DNA of 64,000 nt from Avena insularis (GCA_023614405.1 CM042691.1:168860927-168924926), one strand, 5' to 3'; positions 21,962-34,028 are shown, numbered from the stretch's first letter. Numbers and translations are program-made. The notes: generated by a model from the sequence alone, not told the origin.

Positions 21962-23517
21962 TGATGAAGTGCTGAGTTGATGTAGGAGCGCTTCGTTGGG
22001 AACCCCAAGAGCAAGGTGTGAAGCAGCACAACAACAAGTTTTCCCTCAGTAAGAAACCGAGGTTATTGAACCAGTAGGAGGAAAGAAACATCACACAGGT
22101 GTTGTAAGCAACGCGGAGACCTGCACAATACAAACTCAAGACTTTGCCCCAACGAATCAGTGAGGTTGTCAAGCTCACCGGTTTGCTGTAACAAAGGATT
22201 AAACGTATGGTGTGGAAGGTAATAGTTTGAAGCAAGTAAACAAGTAACAGTGAGAGATGTATCAATGGTAAAGATTGGACCGAGGTCCATTGTTCACTAG
22301 AGGTGCTCTCCTTAGATAAACAACATGGCATGAAGGGTAAACAAATTACAGTAGGGCAATTGATAGGAACTGAGCAAGGCATAACAATGCAATACAAGAC
22401 AAAAAGATCCTATGATATTCTATTGGGCAATACAACAATATACATAGACCACCATTCAACTGCATCTATGACTAGAAGTCCACCTTCAGGTTATCATCCG
22501 AACCCCCTCTGGTATTAAGTTTCAAGCAACAGACAACTGCTTTAAGCAAAGTGTGTAAGGTAAACAATCCACTTGTTCCATGAACAAGAGACCATTGTTT
22601 TCTCCCTAGTGGCAACAACACATCTACAACCGAAGAGATTTCTGTCACTTCCCTTGGAAACCAGAGGCATGAAGCCACTATCGAGCATAAATACCCCCTC
22701 TTGGAGTCACTAGCAACTACTTGGCCAAGATAGATACTAACAACGGAGAGCATGCAAGATCACAAACAACACAGACATGATATTATCAAATAGACAAAAC
22801 CATTAATCAATCTGACATAGTAATCTCAATATCCATCAGATCCCCGCAAACACAACATGCATGACTACAAATAGATTAGATCCTGATCATGAACAGAGCT
22901 CACAAGATCTATACATGAAAAGCACAAGGAGGAGATACAACCATCTAGCTACTACATGGACCCATAGTCCAAGGTGGAACTACTCACACATCATACCGGA
23001 GAAGAAGGCCTCCGGGATGATCTCCCCTCCGGCAGGGTGCCGGGAAGAACTTCAGATCCCCCCGATCTAGGGACGACGGTGGCGGCGGCTACAGAAGGTT
23101 TTGTGGAGTTTTGATCGGGTGCCTAGGGTTTCTGCATTTGGGGCTTCTTATAGGCGAAGAGGCAAGGCTGGGAGGCGGCTATGGGGCCCACACCCTACCC
23201 AGGCACGGGGTCGGCCCACCCGTGCCTAGGGGGTGTGGCGGCCCTGGTTCGCCTCTCCGTCTCCCCTCTGGGCTTCGTGTCGCCCATGGTAAAATATTGA
23301 CTTTGGCTTTTGTCCCGTCCAATTCTGAGAATATTGATTTTCTGCCTTTCTGGAACAAAAAACAAAAGAAAACAGGCAACTGGCACTGTGGCAACTTGTT
23401 AATAGGTTAGTTCCAGAAAAGATATAAAAACGCCTCAAAGTGTAGACAAAGCAAAGCAAAGTAGATACTAAACAAGCATGGATCATCAAAAATTATAGAT
23501 ACGTTTTCGACGTATCA
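21962..23517 (-). repeat. 5' LTR of the Athila-like element
   Basis: On the - strand TGATACGTCGAAAACG...GCACTTCATCA, 1,556 bp. A TATA-like CCTATAAGAAG lies near 23145 on the - strand. The LTR start resembles cereal Sabrina-type LTRs (TGATACGTCTCC) as I recall them. The left partner is truncated, so a target duplication cannot be tested. Confidence 0.85.
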
Positions 23518-24590
23518 TGCACGGTCACACATATGCGCCACAAAAGATCCTTCTATCTATAGCCGGTTTCCTAGTAGTGATCCTTTCATGAAGGTAAAAT
23601 CCCATGCTCACAATCTTCAACTCTATCGCCTCCAAAGGTGGATGCCATCAAATGGGCATCATCACTTGACTCCTTGGTCAAAGGGAATATCCACTTCTCG
23701 ACAGTTATGTCGCCATATTGTAGTAGTGGCGGAAGTAGGATCATGTTGATGTCGAGAGAAGTACTCGGATCGACTTCATCACATACTTGGCCTTGTCTTC
23801 CTCCATGTTGAAGTGTAGACTCTTCACTCGGAGCTTGCTCATCATATTTCGTGGCCACCTTGGCTTCTGTAGACATCCTCTTGACGTACTCATCCAACTT
23901 GGTGAAGTAGATGTCTTCATTGATGAATTTGCATGCTTCATCTTGGATGTCAAGTCTTGGATTTGAAGCTTGATGGCGTGGAATAAGGCTTTCTTTTGGT
24001 GCCATTTTGGTGGTGGCACTAGTATTGGAAGGTGCCTTATGATGGTGTCAACGGAGGTCATTCGCATGCCTTGCCGAAGGTTTATGTTTGCGTGCCTTGA
24101 CGAAGGTTTATGTTGCTTCATCCACATGACTCTCACGATGATGATCACTTGCCTTGGCACTCTTCTTGTGATGGTGGCGCCTTCTTGAAGTTGACTCCTT
24201 GAGTTTGTCGAGCATGATCATGGTCTTGGCAACATTGTCATCCATGATGTTCATGGGCTTGACGAAGTTGTCATCCTTGAAGTCATCCATGCTTGGGGAG
24301 TCATTGTTGTTGTAGTACTCCGTATCTCCAAAGAATGTGGAGCCATTGCCGGTGCAGTGCTCCATCATGTTATCTATTCTTGTGGAGTTGATGTCATTGT
24401 GGCTCATCATGGATTCTTCATAGATATCATCCTTGGTTCCGGAGTCCCTAGACATGATTCACAAGTCCAAGTGTTGTATATGAAAGTGGTAGTGTGTATT
24501 AGGGATGCAACGCCAAGCCTTACTTTACCTTGGAAGATAGGATCGTACAAGTGGCCACACTTGAGAGCAATAAACCAAGCAAAGTGAAGT
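23518..24590 (-). pseudogene. 5' coding part of a CRM-like gypsy element (unusual acidic ORF)
   Basis: A - strand frame starts at 24455 (MSRDSGTKDDIYEES), is stopped at 24108, and resumes in the same frame from 24005 to 23586 (DEACKFINEDIYFTKLDEY, then YGDITVEKWIFPL). It is Asp/Asn-rich with a basic HHHKKSAKASDHHRES patch and shows no capsid or knuckle motif. It follows in phase of layout from the leader at 37164-38459 once the Tekay insertion is removed, so I read it as the first ORF of the CRM-like copy. The Athila-like element cuts it at 23517. I do not know its function. Confidence 0.5.
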
Positions 24591-27500
24591 TGTAAGATCC
24601 CTCCCTTTATAAAGGTAAGGATCCCTGTGATTGCAATGCTAGTCCCTGGATCAATGCTAGCATCCACAGTTTAAGATGAAGTACACAGAAACAAAGGTCA
24701 TTATTACATATCATTCCAGAGACAAACATAGTCTTTTACAAACTCCATGGCCACATGCCTAATACAAGAGTTCAATATATAATAAGATAAATAAGTCTTC
24801 ATCTTCATGTGCCATAGGCAAGCATGTTGAGTGTAGACTCATAACCCCTAATCATCATCAGAGTATCCTGCAACATCACAAGTTACAGCCACAGTGGGTC
24901 AATACATTGGAATAGTATTGGAAAGTGATACCTTAGTAGTATATTAGTAGTCTAGATATTATATGCATTTTGGCTAAGTGTAGCTGAGGCTTGCTTTGCT
25001 CAAAATAGGTTTTACCTATTAGTTGAAAACACTAAGTTTTTCCTTGACAAAACTTTCCCAAGGATCCACCAATAGAAATTGGGGAACCTTCACCCTTGTT
25101 CACCCACAAGTTTTAACTTAGAAATTAGGATGAGGAGATTCTTGATAGCTTCCATGTCTTGATGCTCAAGTTGTCCAACACCAGGGACCTGGCTAAGTAC
25201 TTAGATTCTTCCATCTGCAGAGGTTGTGCACTTTCCCCACAAGACTTGATTTTCACCAAGACAGGACCTTTCAGAAGCCTTCCCTTAGACCAAATGGATG
25301 CGTTCCAACCTACCAACCCACTACCACCAACTGTCCAAATGGCTAAGTTATTGCAACCTATGTGATCCAGGCAGAGCCCATATTGCCATGTGGCTGCACT
25401 AGAAGCTTCTTAACATATGGCATCTCAAATCCCTTTGTTCCTGGGTGGCTTTCCACAAGTGAGATACACAAGGTAAACCATAGACATGGGCCTTGTGTAA
25501 CCACTCAACACAAACCATTCTTTCCATTCCACCCAGGTGTTTCATTCACTTAGTTGTTTTTCTCATAGCATGAATATATAACCACCCTTAGTTGCTACTA
25601 GCTAGGCTAAGCATGGCATTGATAAGCATCTTAACTTAGAAATTTCTAGCAATTCTACAACTACTAGGATTTCCCAAGCATAGCATATAGATCAAAAATA
25701 ATCATGCAAGTCTAGCAAAAACATTTCTAGTGCATAGTTGAAAAACATAGGAATAAAATCATGAAGCACCACTTGCCTTGGTAGTTTGGGGAGTAGCAAC
25801 AATCTTCACAATCACAATCACTATTTGCACCAAAATCTACACATAAAATAATGGCACCAAATCACATACAAAATTTATACAAACAAAAATATATGAATGC
25901 ATGCAAAATGCCATGTGATGATTTTCTACACCAAACAAGACAAGTGCACAGTACTGACTCTTAAACAAGTTCAAAACTTGCCAAATAAACTTTATTTGAA
26001 CAACAAAGCATTTTTCAAATAATTACTATACACAAAATATGCCTACAAATGTTTCTGTAAAAACAATCATTTTATCAGAGGCAAAACTTTAAACACATTG
26101 CATAAATGGAAAGGATTTTATCTCTTGATTCCAATGATATAAAATTTGTCAAATTTGGACATGGGAATCAAATGAATTTTACAAGTTTAAACACCTAATA
26201 GATCTAAATTCTGATTTTAAATCAAACCTACTGACACGCGGCGTGTTCTGATTGGTTGATACCGTTTCGTGCGGATCGATCAATGACGGCCGTTAGATCT
26301 AACTTAAATCACACAGACAGATCTGTTCCATACCCCTTCGTTAAGTGATATATCCTACACGTTGGATCTAGATCCAACGGTGCACGACTGCTTGACCAAA
26401 GATGGGCAGCGCGCGAAGGTGGCTGGCGGCGGCGCGCTTAGGAGATGATGTTGCCAGCGATACAGGAAGCGAGAAAGGCCGTGGTTTAGCTTACTGAGTT
26501 CGCGTGATGATGCTGATGCTCGAGGTGGTCTTTGTTGGCGAAGGGGCGCAGAGGTGGTCGCTGGGGCTCGTCGGAGTTGTGCACGGCGTCGGGTGCTTAC
26601 AGACGTCGACATTGCCGAGGCTCTGCGTCGCCTTAGCACAAACAAAATGTATCACGGGGTGCGCAAGGTCACGGTGATCAAGATGGTTTCAACGAGAAGG
26701 CAAGGGGCGCTCCATTCTTACCGCTATTGCTCGTCGGAGTTGAGCGGCAGCTCTGGTGGTTGCGGCCGTGAACGAAGACGACGACCTGGGGTGATACAGT
26801 GTAAACAGAGAGTGTGAGAAGATGCGCACGGGCAAGGCAGACAAGCTCGTATGAACGAGAGGTGAAGGGGAGCACGAGGTTCACCGGAATAGGTCGCCGG
26901 AGTGCGTCAATTGTCGGGGTTCGAGCTCGACAAGGCACTGGGTGGCGAGGTGAGTGTGTCGAGAGAGGGGAAAGATGCGGAGAGGGGAGGGGGTGTTATA
27001 GCCGGAGCAGGGCGAGAATCTCGTGAGGAAACGTCGGCAATTAAGTCTGCTTCAATCGCGGTAGTGATGAGGTAACGGCGGCGTCGACGGGGTCGTGGGG
27101 GGGGTGCGTGGCTGGAGACGATGCTCACGTGGCACTTGGGTCCACCAGTCAGCGAGCGCGGGGTAAGTCTGCGCCGCGTGAGAGGGAGAGAGGGAAAAAC
27201 CCCGGGTGGGCTTAGTGGGCAAGGTCTGCTGCTGGGCTGAAATGCTGGGGCGAGGCCTAGTTGGGTTTTCTATTTATTTTTCTTTTTCTGAGTTGATTTT
27301 TAGGAATAATTTTCAAATAAATTCAAATGCAAGTGAATTCAAACTTTTCTGGACTTTTGTAAAGTGTAAACCTCATAATTTTGAACATAAAACCTTGCTG
27401 TTTCATTAGACTAGCTTGATCTTTTTGAGAAATCAAAATAAACAGTGCCTTAGTATTTGATTTGAATAGGTTTTGAAAATGGTTTAAAACCATATTTGTT

Positions 27501-27739
27501 TTGTAAATTTTTGTCCAAGTCTTGCTCACAATCAAACCAATCTTATGATCTTACAATAATGGTTTTAAAACAAATATTCCTCCACTAGAGAGTGGCATTT
27601 GAGTTAAAGCCTGCTCACATAAAATCATAGCACTCCAAGTTTCTATTTTCTTCAAAATGAGTTTGAATTTGAGTCCTAAATGAGAATGCATGCATGGATG
27701 ATATTCTAAACTTGAAAACATGATTTTAGGGATGTTACA
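24591..27739 (-). repeat. 3' LTR of the Tekay element
   Basis: 3,149 bp, TGTAAGATCC...GATGTTACA on the + strand. The GC-rich part at about 26230-27250 holds the promoter on the - strand (GGCTATAACACC near 27000). Relative to the other LTR it lacks about 48 bp near 25560 and has about 68 bp extra near 26040. Confidence 0.93.
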
Positions 27740-27757
27740 AATCTAACCCCCTTAAGG
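27740..27757 (-). other. Polypurine tract of the Tekay element
   Basis: CCTTAAGGGGGTTAGATT on the - strand, ending right at the TG of the 3' LTR. Confidence 0.85.
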
Positions 27758-29265
27758 TGAATCTCGCCCTCGAGATTCGGGTTGTCTAGCAAATAGGTGA
27801 GGGTGGTCTTTCCAAAGGTCATCTTCTCTTTCCCATGTTGCTTCTTCTTCGGAATGATGGTTCCATTGAACTTTGTAGAATTTGATAGTCTTAGTCCGAG
27901 TAACTCTTTCTGTAGTCTCATGAATCTTGATAGGTTTTTCCTCATAAGTGAGATCACTCTCCAATTGAACTTCTTCCAATGGTATAGTATCCTTCAAGGA
28001 AGTCTCTTCCATTTCTGGATGGCATTTCTTAAGCTGACTTATATGGAACACATTGTGAACAACAAACAATGATTCTGGCAATTCAATCTCATAAGCTACT
28101 TCTCCTTTACGACTAAGAATCTTGAACGGTCCAACATATCTTGGGGCCAATTTACCCTTGACACCAAATCTCTTCACTCCACGAAGTGGTGACACTCTAA
28201 GATAAGCTCTATCACCCACTTCATAGGTGACTTCTCTACGCTTAGGATCTGCGTAGCTCTTTTGTCTGGACTGTGCTATCTTCAATCTGTCCTTAACTAG
28301 TTTGACTTTCTCTTCATACTCTTTGAGTAGTTCTGGTCCGAACAAACTCCTTTCTCCCACACCATTCCATAGCAATGGGGTGGTACACTTTCTCCCATAG
28401 AGAAACTCAAATGGTGCCATCTCAATACTGGCTTGATAGCTGTTATTGTAAGAGAATTCTACGTAAGGCAGACTTTCATCCCAACTGGCTCCATAGTCTA
28501 GGGCACATGCCCTCAACATATCTTCAAGAATCTGGTTGGTCCTTTCTGTTTGTCCATCAGTCTAAGGATGAAAAGCAGTGCTAAATTCCAACCTCGTTCC
28601 CAGTGACTCATATAGTTGTCTCCAAAAATGAGAAGTGAATTGAGTTCCCCTATCTGACACAATACTCTTGGGTACTCCATGTAGACATACAATCCTACTC
28701 ATATAGATCTTGGATAACTTAGCACTTGTATAGGTTGTCTTCACGGGTATAAAATGAGCCACTTTAGTTAGGCGATCCACTACTACCCAAATAGAGTCAT
28801 ATCCTGACCTGGTCCTTGGAAATCCGGTGATGAAATCCATGCCAATCTTGTCCCATTTCCAATCAGGAATAGGTAGTGGTTGTAACAACCCTGCTGGTTT
28901 CTGATGTTCCGCTTTCACTCTACTACATACATCACACAAAGCTATATGTTCGGCGATGTCCTTCTTGAGATTATTCCACCAAAATCTTTCCTTCATATCC
29001 ATGTACATTTTGGTGTTACCCGGATGAATGGAATACGGTGAGTTGTGTGCTTCTTGTAAAATTAGTTTCCGAAGTTCCGGATCTTGTGGAACACAGATAC
29101 GTTTTCCATGCCATAAAGTACCCTATTCATCTTCATGGAATCCTTTGGCTTTTCCCTTGCCAATCTTTTCCTTAATCTCTTCAATTTCCTTATCTGTCTT
29201 TTGGGCTTCTTTGATTTTGTCCAACAAGGTGGGTTGAACATCCAATGACATGAGATGTCCTTCAG
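27752..29265 (-). pseudogene. Tekay integrase with C-terminal chromodomain
   Basis: - strand pieces 29305-29123, 29008-28562 and 28519-27752 together cover a whole integrase. The HHCC zinc finger (IHPGNTK...CDVCSRVK) spans about 29030-28915. The catalytic core shows GMDFITGFPRTRSG (Asp), VSDRGTQFTSHFW (Asp) and TERTNQILEDML (Glu). The GPF region (KLAPRYVGPFKIL) and a chromodomain (IKFYKVQWNHHSEEEATWE) follow. Chromodomains bias insertion to heterochromatin. TAG stops at 29123-29125 and 28562-28564 break the frame; in the second (HP-stop-TDGQTE) Gln is expected. Confidence 0.9.
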
Positions 29266-30655
29266 GCACACAGATCATCTGGCAATTCTCCCTTAGTAAA
29301 ACCATTCACAAAAACCTTACGGCTTAGAGCATCCGCTACAACATTTGCTTTACCGGGGTGGTATTGCAAACTCAAGTTATAGTCCTTGATGAGTTCTAGC
29401 CATCTTCTTTGTCTCATGTTAATTTCTTTCTGGGTGAAGATATACTTCAAACTTTTGTGATATGTGAACACTTCACATCGCTTTCCCAAAAGATAGTGTC
29501 TCCATGTTTTGAGTGCATGGACAACAGAGGCTAACTCTAAATCATGAATAGGGTAATTTACCTCATGAGTTTTGAGTTGTCTCGAGGCATAAGCCACAAC
29601 TTTCCCTTCTTGCATAAGTACTGCACCTAATCCATGATGAGATGCATCACAATACACTTGGAAATCCTTTTCCAAATCTGGCAGACATAAGACTGGTGCT
29701 GTCACTAGTCTCTTCTTCAATTCTTGGAAACTGAGTTCACATCCTTCAGACCAAGCAAATTTCTTGTCTTTCTTTAGTAACTTCGTCATTGGCTTAGCTA
29801 TCTTGGAAAAATTCTTAATGAACCTTCTGTAGTATCCTGCCAAGCCAAGGAAACTACGAACCTCTTTCACTAACTTAGGAGATTCCCATTCAGTTACAGC
29901 TGAAACTTTAGCAGGATCAACTGCTACACCATCTCCTGACACAACGTGTCCAAGAAATCCAACTTCATTCAACCAAAACTCACACTTACTAAATTTGGCA
30001 TATAGCTTATGCTCTCTAAGCTTCTCAAGTATCAAACGCAAATGTCCTTCATGCTCTTCTTTGCTCTTAGAGTAGATTAAAATGTCATCGATGAATACGA
30101 CAACAAACTTGTCAAGGAACTCCATGAATACCTTGTTCATCATGTTCATGAAATAAGCTGGGCATTGGTCAAACCAAAAGGCATCACGGTGTACTCATAC
30201 AATCCATACCTAGTGGTGAAAGCTGTCTTAGGTATGTCTTGTTCCCTTATTTTGAGTTGGAAATATCCTGATCGGAGGTCAATTTTTGAGAACACACAGG
30301 CTCCTTCTAGCTGATCAAACAAGTCATTGATTCTAGGCAAAGGGTATTTGTTCTTGATAGTCACCTCATTGAGTGAGCGGTAATCTATGCATAACCTTTG
30401 ACTTCTATCCTTCTTTTCCACAAACAAAACTGGTGCTCCCCAAGATGAAGAACTTGGTTGAATGAATCCTTTCGACAACTGTTCTCCAAGTTGTTTCTTG
30501 AGTTCTTTCAACTCATCAACTGACATTTTGTATGGTCTCTTTGCTATTGGTCCAGATCCTGGTAACAAGTCAATAAGAAACTCCACATCTCTATCTGGTG
30601 GCATTCCTGGTAATTCTTCCGGAAACACATCCGGATATTCGCTCACAATTGGCAC
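29262..30655 (-). pseudogene. Tekay reverse transcriptase and RNase H
   Basis: The RT starts in frame 30655-30146 ([36 protein letters not shown]) and continues after a one-base loss near 30163 in frame 30149-29262 with the catalytic FIDDILIYS. The connection domain ([16 protein letters not shown]) and RNase H ([27 protein letters not shown]) follow. The third acidic RNase H position is changed: [11 protein letters not shown] is seen where T-D-H-K-S-L is usual. The enzyme would copy element RNA to DNA. A further frameshift near 29270 separates it from integrase. Confidence 0.92.
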
Positions 30656-30660
30656 ACTGT

Positions 30661-32148
30661 CTATGCTAACCCCTTAAGAGAATTTAGCTTACTCCCTTTT
30701 GATTCAAAGTTAGTCTTGAATCTAATCCTTTTGTTTTTTGGAGTTGTGAGTGTGACAGTATGGTTGGCACAATCTAGCACTCCCTTGTGCTTAGTCATCC
30801 AGTCCATTCCCAAAATGACATCCAATCCTTGGGAGTTTAGGATTATCATATTAATGGGAAACTTATACTTCCCAAACTCTATGACTAGATCATGACATCC
30901 TGAGTTCACTATCATTTCTCCGCCAGGAGAACTTACTTTTATAGGACACCCAATAGTTTCTACCGGTAGTTCATTTCTTTCAATAAATGCTCTTGATATG
31001 AATGAATGAGATGCACCAGTATCAAAGTGAACAAATGCTGGAACAGAATTGAGTTTGAACTTACCAGCAACAGCATCAGGTTCCTCATAGATCTCTTCCA
31101 CATTGATGTGGTTCACCTGTCCCTTTTGGAAAGGGTTGGGCTTGTTGGGTCCTTCAACTTTCTTTTCTGGGCATTCATTTGCATAATGCCCCATCTTCTT
31201 GCACTTGAAACATTCAACCTCACTAAGATCCTTCTTTACAGGCTGGATTCCACTACCACTCCCACTTCCATTGTGGTGGCTCTTATATCCACTCTTGTGA
31301 TTCTTGTACTTGTCATTGTCATGACTACGGTGGTGTTTGTTGTCATGATGACGGTTGTGGTTGTGGTGCTTGTTGTACTTTCCATGCTTGTGGGATCCAG
31401 AATTCCCACTGTCATCATAATGGGAACGCTTGTGAGATGATCCCGAGCTGTGCTTGTCCGAGTGCTTCCTCTTCCTGCTTTCAACCTATTTTATTTTGCT
31501 CTCCAAAATAGCAGCCTTGTCACAAAGAGACTGATAAGTGGGAACATAAGCCACAGATAGCTGCAGGTTCAGTTCATCGTTCAATCCTTCGAGGAACTTC
31601 TCCTTCCTCTTAGCATCAGTGTCAACTTCATCTGGTGCATAACGCGCAAGATTGTTGAACTCCTCAATATACTCTGCCACGCTGCGGTGGCGCTGTTTCA
31701 AGTTATGAAACTCTTTCTTCTTCAAACTCATCACTCCGGATGAGATGTGAGCAGTACGGAAACCATCTTCAAAGATAGCCCATGTCACATCCGCAATGGG
31801 GGTGGTGATCTAGAAGTTATCCCACCAAGTGGCTGCTGGTCCTTCCAACAAGTGTGCTGCAAATCTGACCTTCTCTTCATCAGTACAGCCAACAGTTACA
31901 AAGTCCTTGTTCACAGAGCATAGCCAATCATTGGCCACCATAGGATCAGTAGTTCCTGAGAACTTTGCTGGCCTCAGCCTTAAGAATCTGGTAAGCATGT
32001 CAAAACCCGGTGGGTTGTTCTGATTCTATATGAACGTGGTCATCATTTGCATCAACTGTGTCTGAGCTATCATCATCTGCTGCATCTCAGGGGTGATACT
32101 GTTGTTGTTGTTGTTGTTAGGGTTGGGATTGGCACGTCAGGGAGGCAT
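30661..32148 (-). pseudogene. Tekay gag-protease frame
   Basis: ATG at 32146-32148 opens one frame down to 30661, interrupted by TGA at 32137 and TAG at 32026, 31810 and 31486. It holds a capsid domain (FLRLRPAKFSGTTDP, LLEGPAATWWDNF), a His/Lys-rich linker, a zinc knuckle CFKCKKMGHYANEC (about 31215-31174), and the retropepsin FDTGASHSFIS, with its Asp in D-T-G intact, plus DVILGMDWM. A one-base change in a G run near 30673 shifts protease out of frame with RT. The poly-Asn/Gln N-terminus (MQQMMIAQTQLMQMM) is typical for Tekay gag. Confidence 0.9.
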
Positions 32149-32373
32149 CTGTGGTTTTCAATAGAGATAAGAATGAGATACCCATAGATGCTAACATGCA
32201 CAATACATCACATAAACAATCACCAAACATGCATCATAGTAGTAAAAGTTCAACAACAAAGACAATAAGTTTTGAAAAGTAAACACATCAATAGCAAGCC
32301 ATCCACATGTTGGATGGTCATTGCGACTCATTAATCAAAGGCATGGTAAATAACGGTAAATGAGTAGTCATCG

Positions 32374-33183
32374 CTACTCCTCTGCATCAACCTCCTCATC
32401 AACAAGTGTAAGACCTGCATTCTCCATAGCGGTCTTGTACTCCTCGACATTGGTGGTCAAGGTCTCTATTTTGGCTTTGAGAGCCCTCTTCTATGAACGA
32501 AGTCTCTCAATCACCACCTGCTGATGCTCGAGCTCAAAGTCCTTGGCTTCTAGTTCTGCAGTCATGTCTCGAATCCTCTTGTTCCTATCTTGGACTCTCT
32601 TCTCTTGACTCTTGAACTTTCTATCCTGACTCTCAAACTTGGCCTCCATTTCTTTGACTATCTCATCTTGCTCCGCAAAGAGCTTGTCCTTCTCACGAAG
32701 CTGCACCTGGAGTTCGTCATTGCTGAGCATGACATTGGTCCTATCAGTATCTAGGTGCCTAAGAAGAACCTCTAAGTCCTGGAGGTATAGACGAATCGGC
32801 TCTGCTGTCTCTCTCGAAGTATCCTCGAAGTCAATGGCCTCACCATCCTCATCACGTCTACCGAAGGCGTGGAAGTGAGTACCTCTAATCTCTCGAGAGT
32901 GTCTCCCTAACAAGCGTCCAAGCAAATCCTGCATGACTACCTCTAGGCCTCTCTCCTTGTCATCATGCATGAGCTTGAAGGTGATGGCCTCCGTGGCTGG
33001 CTCAGTCTGGCGTCCTGGCTGAGTAACCTTGAAGCCCCAAAGGTCCTTCCTCTCGAACTTGGTGAGGGGAAGCATCATGATGGTAGGTAGTGGGAGATTG
33101 AGCAAACTAGTGAGCTCAATAATACGAGTGCCAAAACAAGTTCCCTTGAACTCTTCAGTCGTGCTGATAGTAACATTAGGCAT
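32374..33183 (-). pseudogene. Second extra ORF ahead of Tekay gag (coiled coil)
   Basis: The - strand frame from 33183 (MPNVTISTTEEFKGTCFGT) is 230 codons to a TAG at 32491, then 38 more codons to 32374. The first 145 residues look globular (TRIIELTSLLNLPLPTIMM, TEAITFKLMHDDKERGLEVV). Residues 150-265 form a charged coiled coil (LREKDKLFAEQDEIVKEMEA). It lies between PBS and gag on the same strand. RIRE3/RIRE8-type Tekay elements are known to have an extra ORF in this position; no enzymatic role is evident. The length and organisation argue for a once-functional protein. Confidence 0.75.
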
Positions 33184-33382
33184 CTATTTTATAAGATAGA
33201 AAAAGTTAGAATCAACACAATTAAAGATAAATCACAAGACAAAGCATCACATGCATATTTTTGACAATCAAACATTCAAGTCATGGCATACATAAAACCA
33301 TTACAACATCCAAGGTTCAACTTATTTTAAACAACATTTGGGAAATAAAATGAAAGTGTGGTGGTCCAACTAACGAAGTACG

Positions 33383-33889
33383 TTACAATCCCATCCCACT
33401 TGCCAAGTTGGCTAACAGGGCATCCCTAGAGGCAATCTATCGATCCTGATCACATGACTCCATTGCTAAGTCTATGATGTCCTCTCTTAAACGTTGGTTT
33501 GTAGCCTCTAACTCTTGGGTATGCTTCTTTTCTTCCCTAAGGTCATTCTAGGTATTGAGCATTCTGCACTTGATTCTATCACCAAGCTCTTTGATGGCCT
33601 TCCAAGCTGCATCCCTTGCTGAATCAAAGAATGTGGTGTGCATCACTGAGTTGGTGACCATGCAGAATCCTGAGTCCTTGTGGTTGTCTTCCTTTTTTTT
33701 ATACAAGTGAAGTTGCACCCACCAGTACTCTACTCCTTCATCCATCACAGGAAAACCTTTGTACACAACTGCACCATGTATTCCCATGGCAACCATGAGG
33801 TACTTGAGGGCCTTGGGGAATTCTGTCTCACATTCCAAAGTCATAGTCATGAGTGGTCCCTTCCTCATGGCTTCGTTGATGGAGTTCAT
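33383..33889 (-). pseudogene. First extra ORF ahead of Tekay gag
   Basis: The - strand frame from 33889 (MNSINEAMRKGPLMTMTLE) runs 113 codons to a TAG at 33548, then stays readable through a second TAG at 33437 to a TAA at 33383. The first 100 residues are globular and contain KALKYLMVAMGIHGAVVYKG and WWVQLHLYKKKED. The tail is a short coiled coil (DLREEKKHTQELEATNQRL). I do not recognise the family. It ends about 200 bp before the second ORF and has the same domain plan, a globular head and a coiled tail. Confidence 0.65.
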
Positions 33890-34016
33890 CTACAAATAGA
33901 GATGAGGAAGAAGATTAGAAAAGTTTACGAGAAGAAAAGACAAGTGTGGAAGTTGATGAATTTTTTTTCCTTAGTGGTTTCCAATACTAGGGTCATAATC
34001 CTATAGGCAACACAGT

Positions 34017-34028
34017 GCTCTGGTACCA
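34017..34028 (-). other. Primer binding site of the Tekay element
   Basis: TGGTACCAGAGC on the - strand, two bases from the 5' LTR. It differs from the usual tRNA-iMet site TGGTATCAGAGC at one position. Confidence 0.85.

Larger units (their letters stand above)
12488..23517 (-). mobile_element. Non-autonomous Athila-like Ty3/gypsy element (gag and protease only)
   Basis: On the - strand the order is 5' LTR (23517-21962), PBS, leader, gag, protease, a long noncoding region, PPT and a truncated 3' LTR. The LTR start TGATACGTCG, the TGGCGCC-type PBS and the gag/protease motifs resemble the cereal Sabrina/WHAM group of Athila elements. No RT, RNase H or integrase motif occurs anywhere in the internal 9 kb. 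A 2.79-kb internal segment is tandemly duplicated. A Cassandra TRIM and a solo LTR are nested inside. The 3' LTR end is lost at a junction with CACTA sequence near 12487. Confidence 0.8.

Noticed and set aside
31006..31440. + strand ORF rich in Val/Leu
   Set aside because: Exact antisense shadow of the His/Lys-rich linker of Tekay gag.
34017..34028. tRNA genes at PBS sequences (also 4511, 19992, 38448, 44446, 63146)
   Set aside because: Only 12-18 nt complementary to tRNA 3' ends; no cloverleaf is present.
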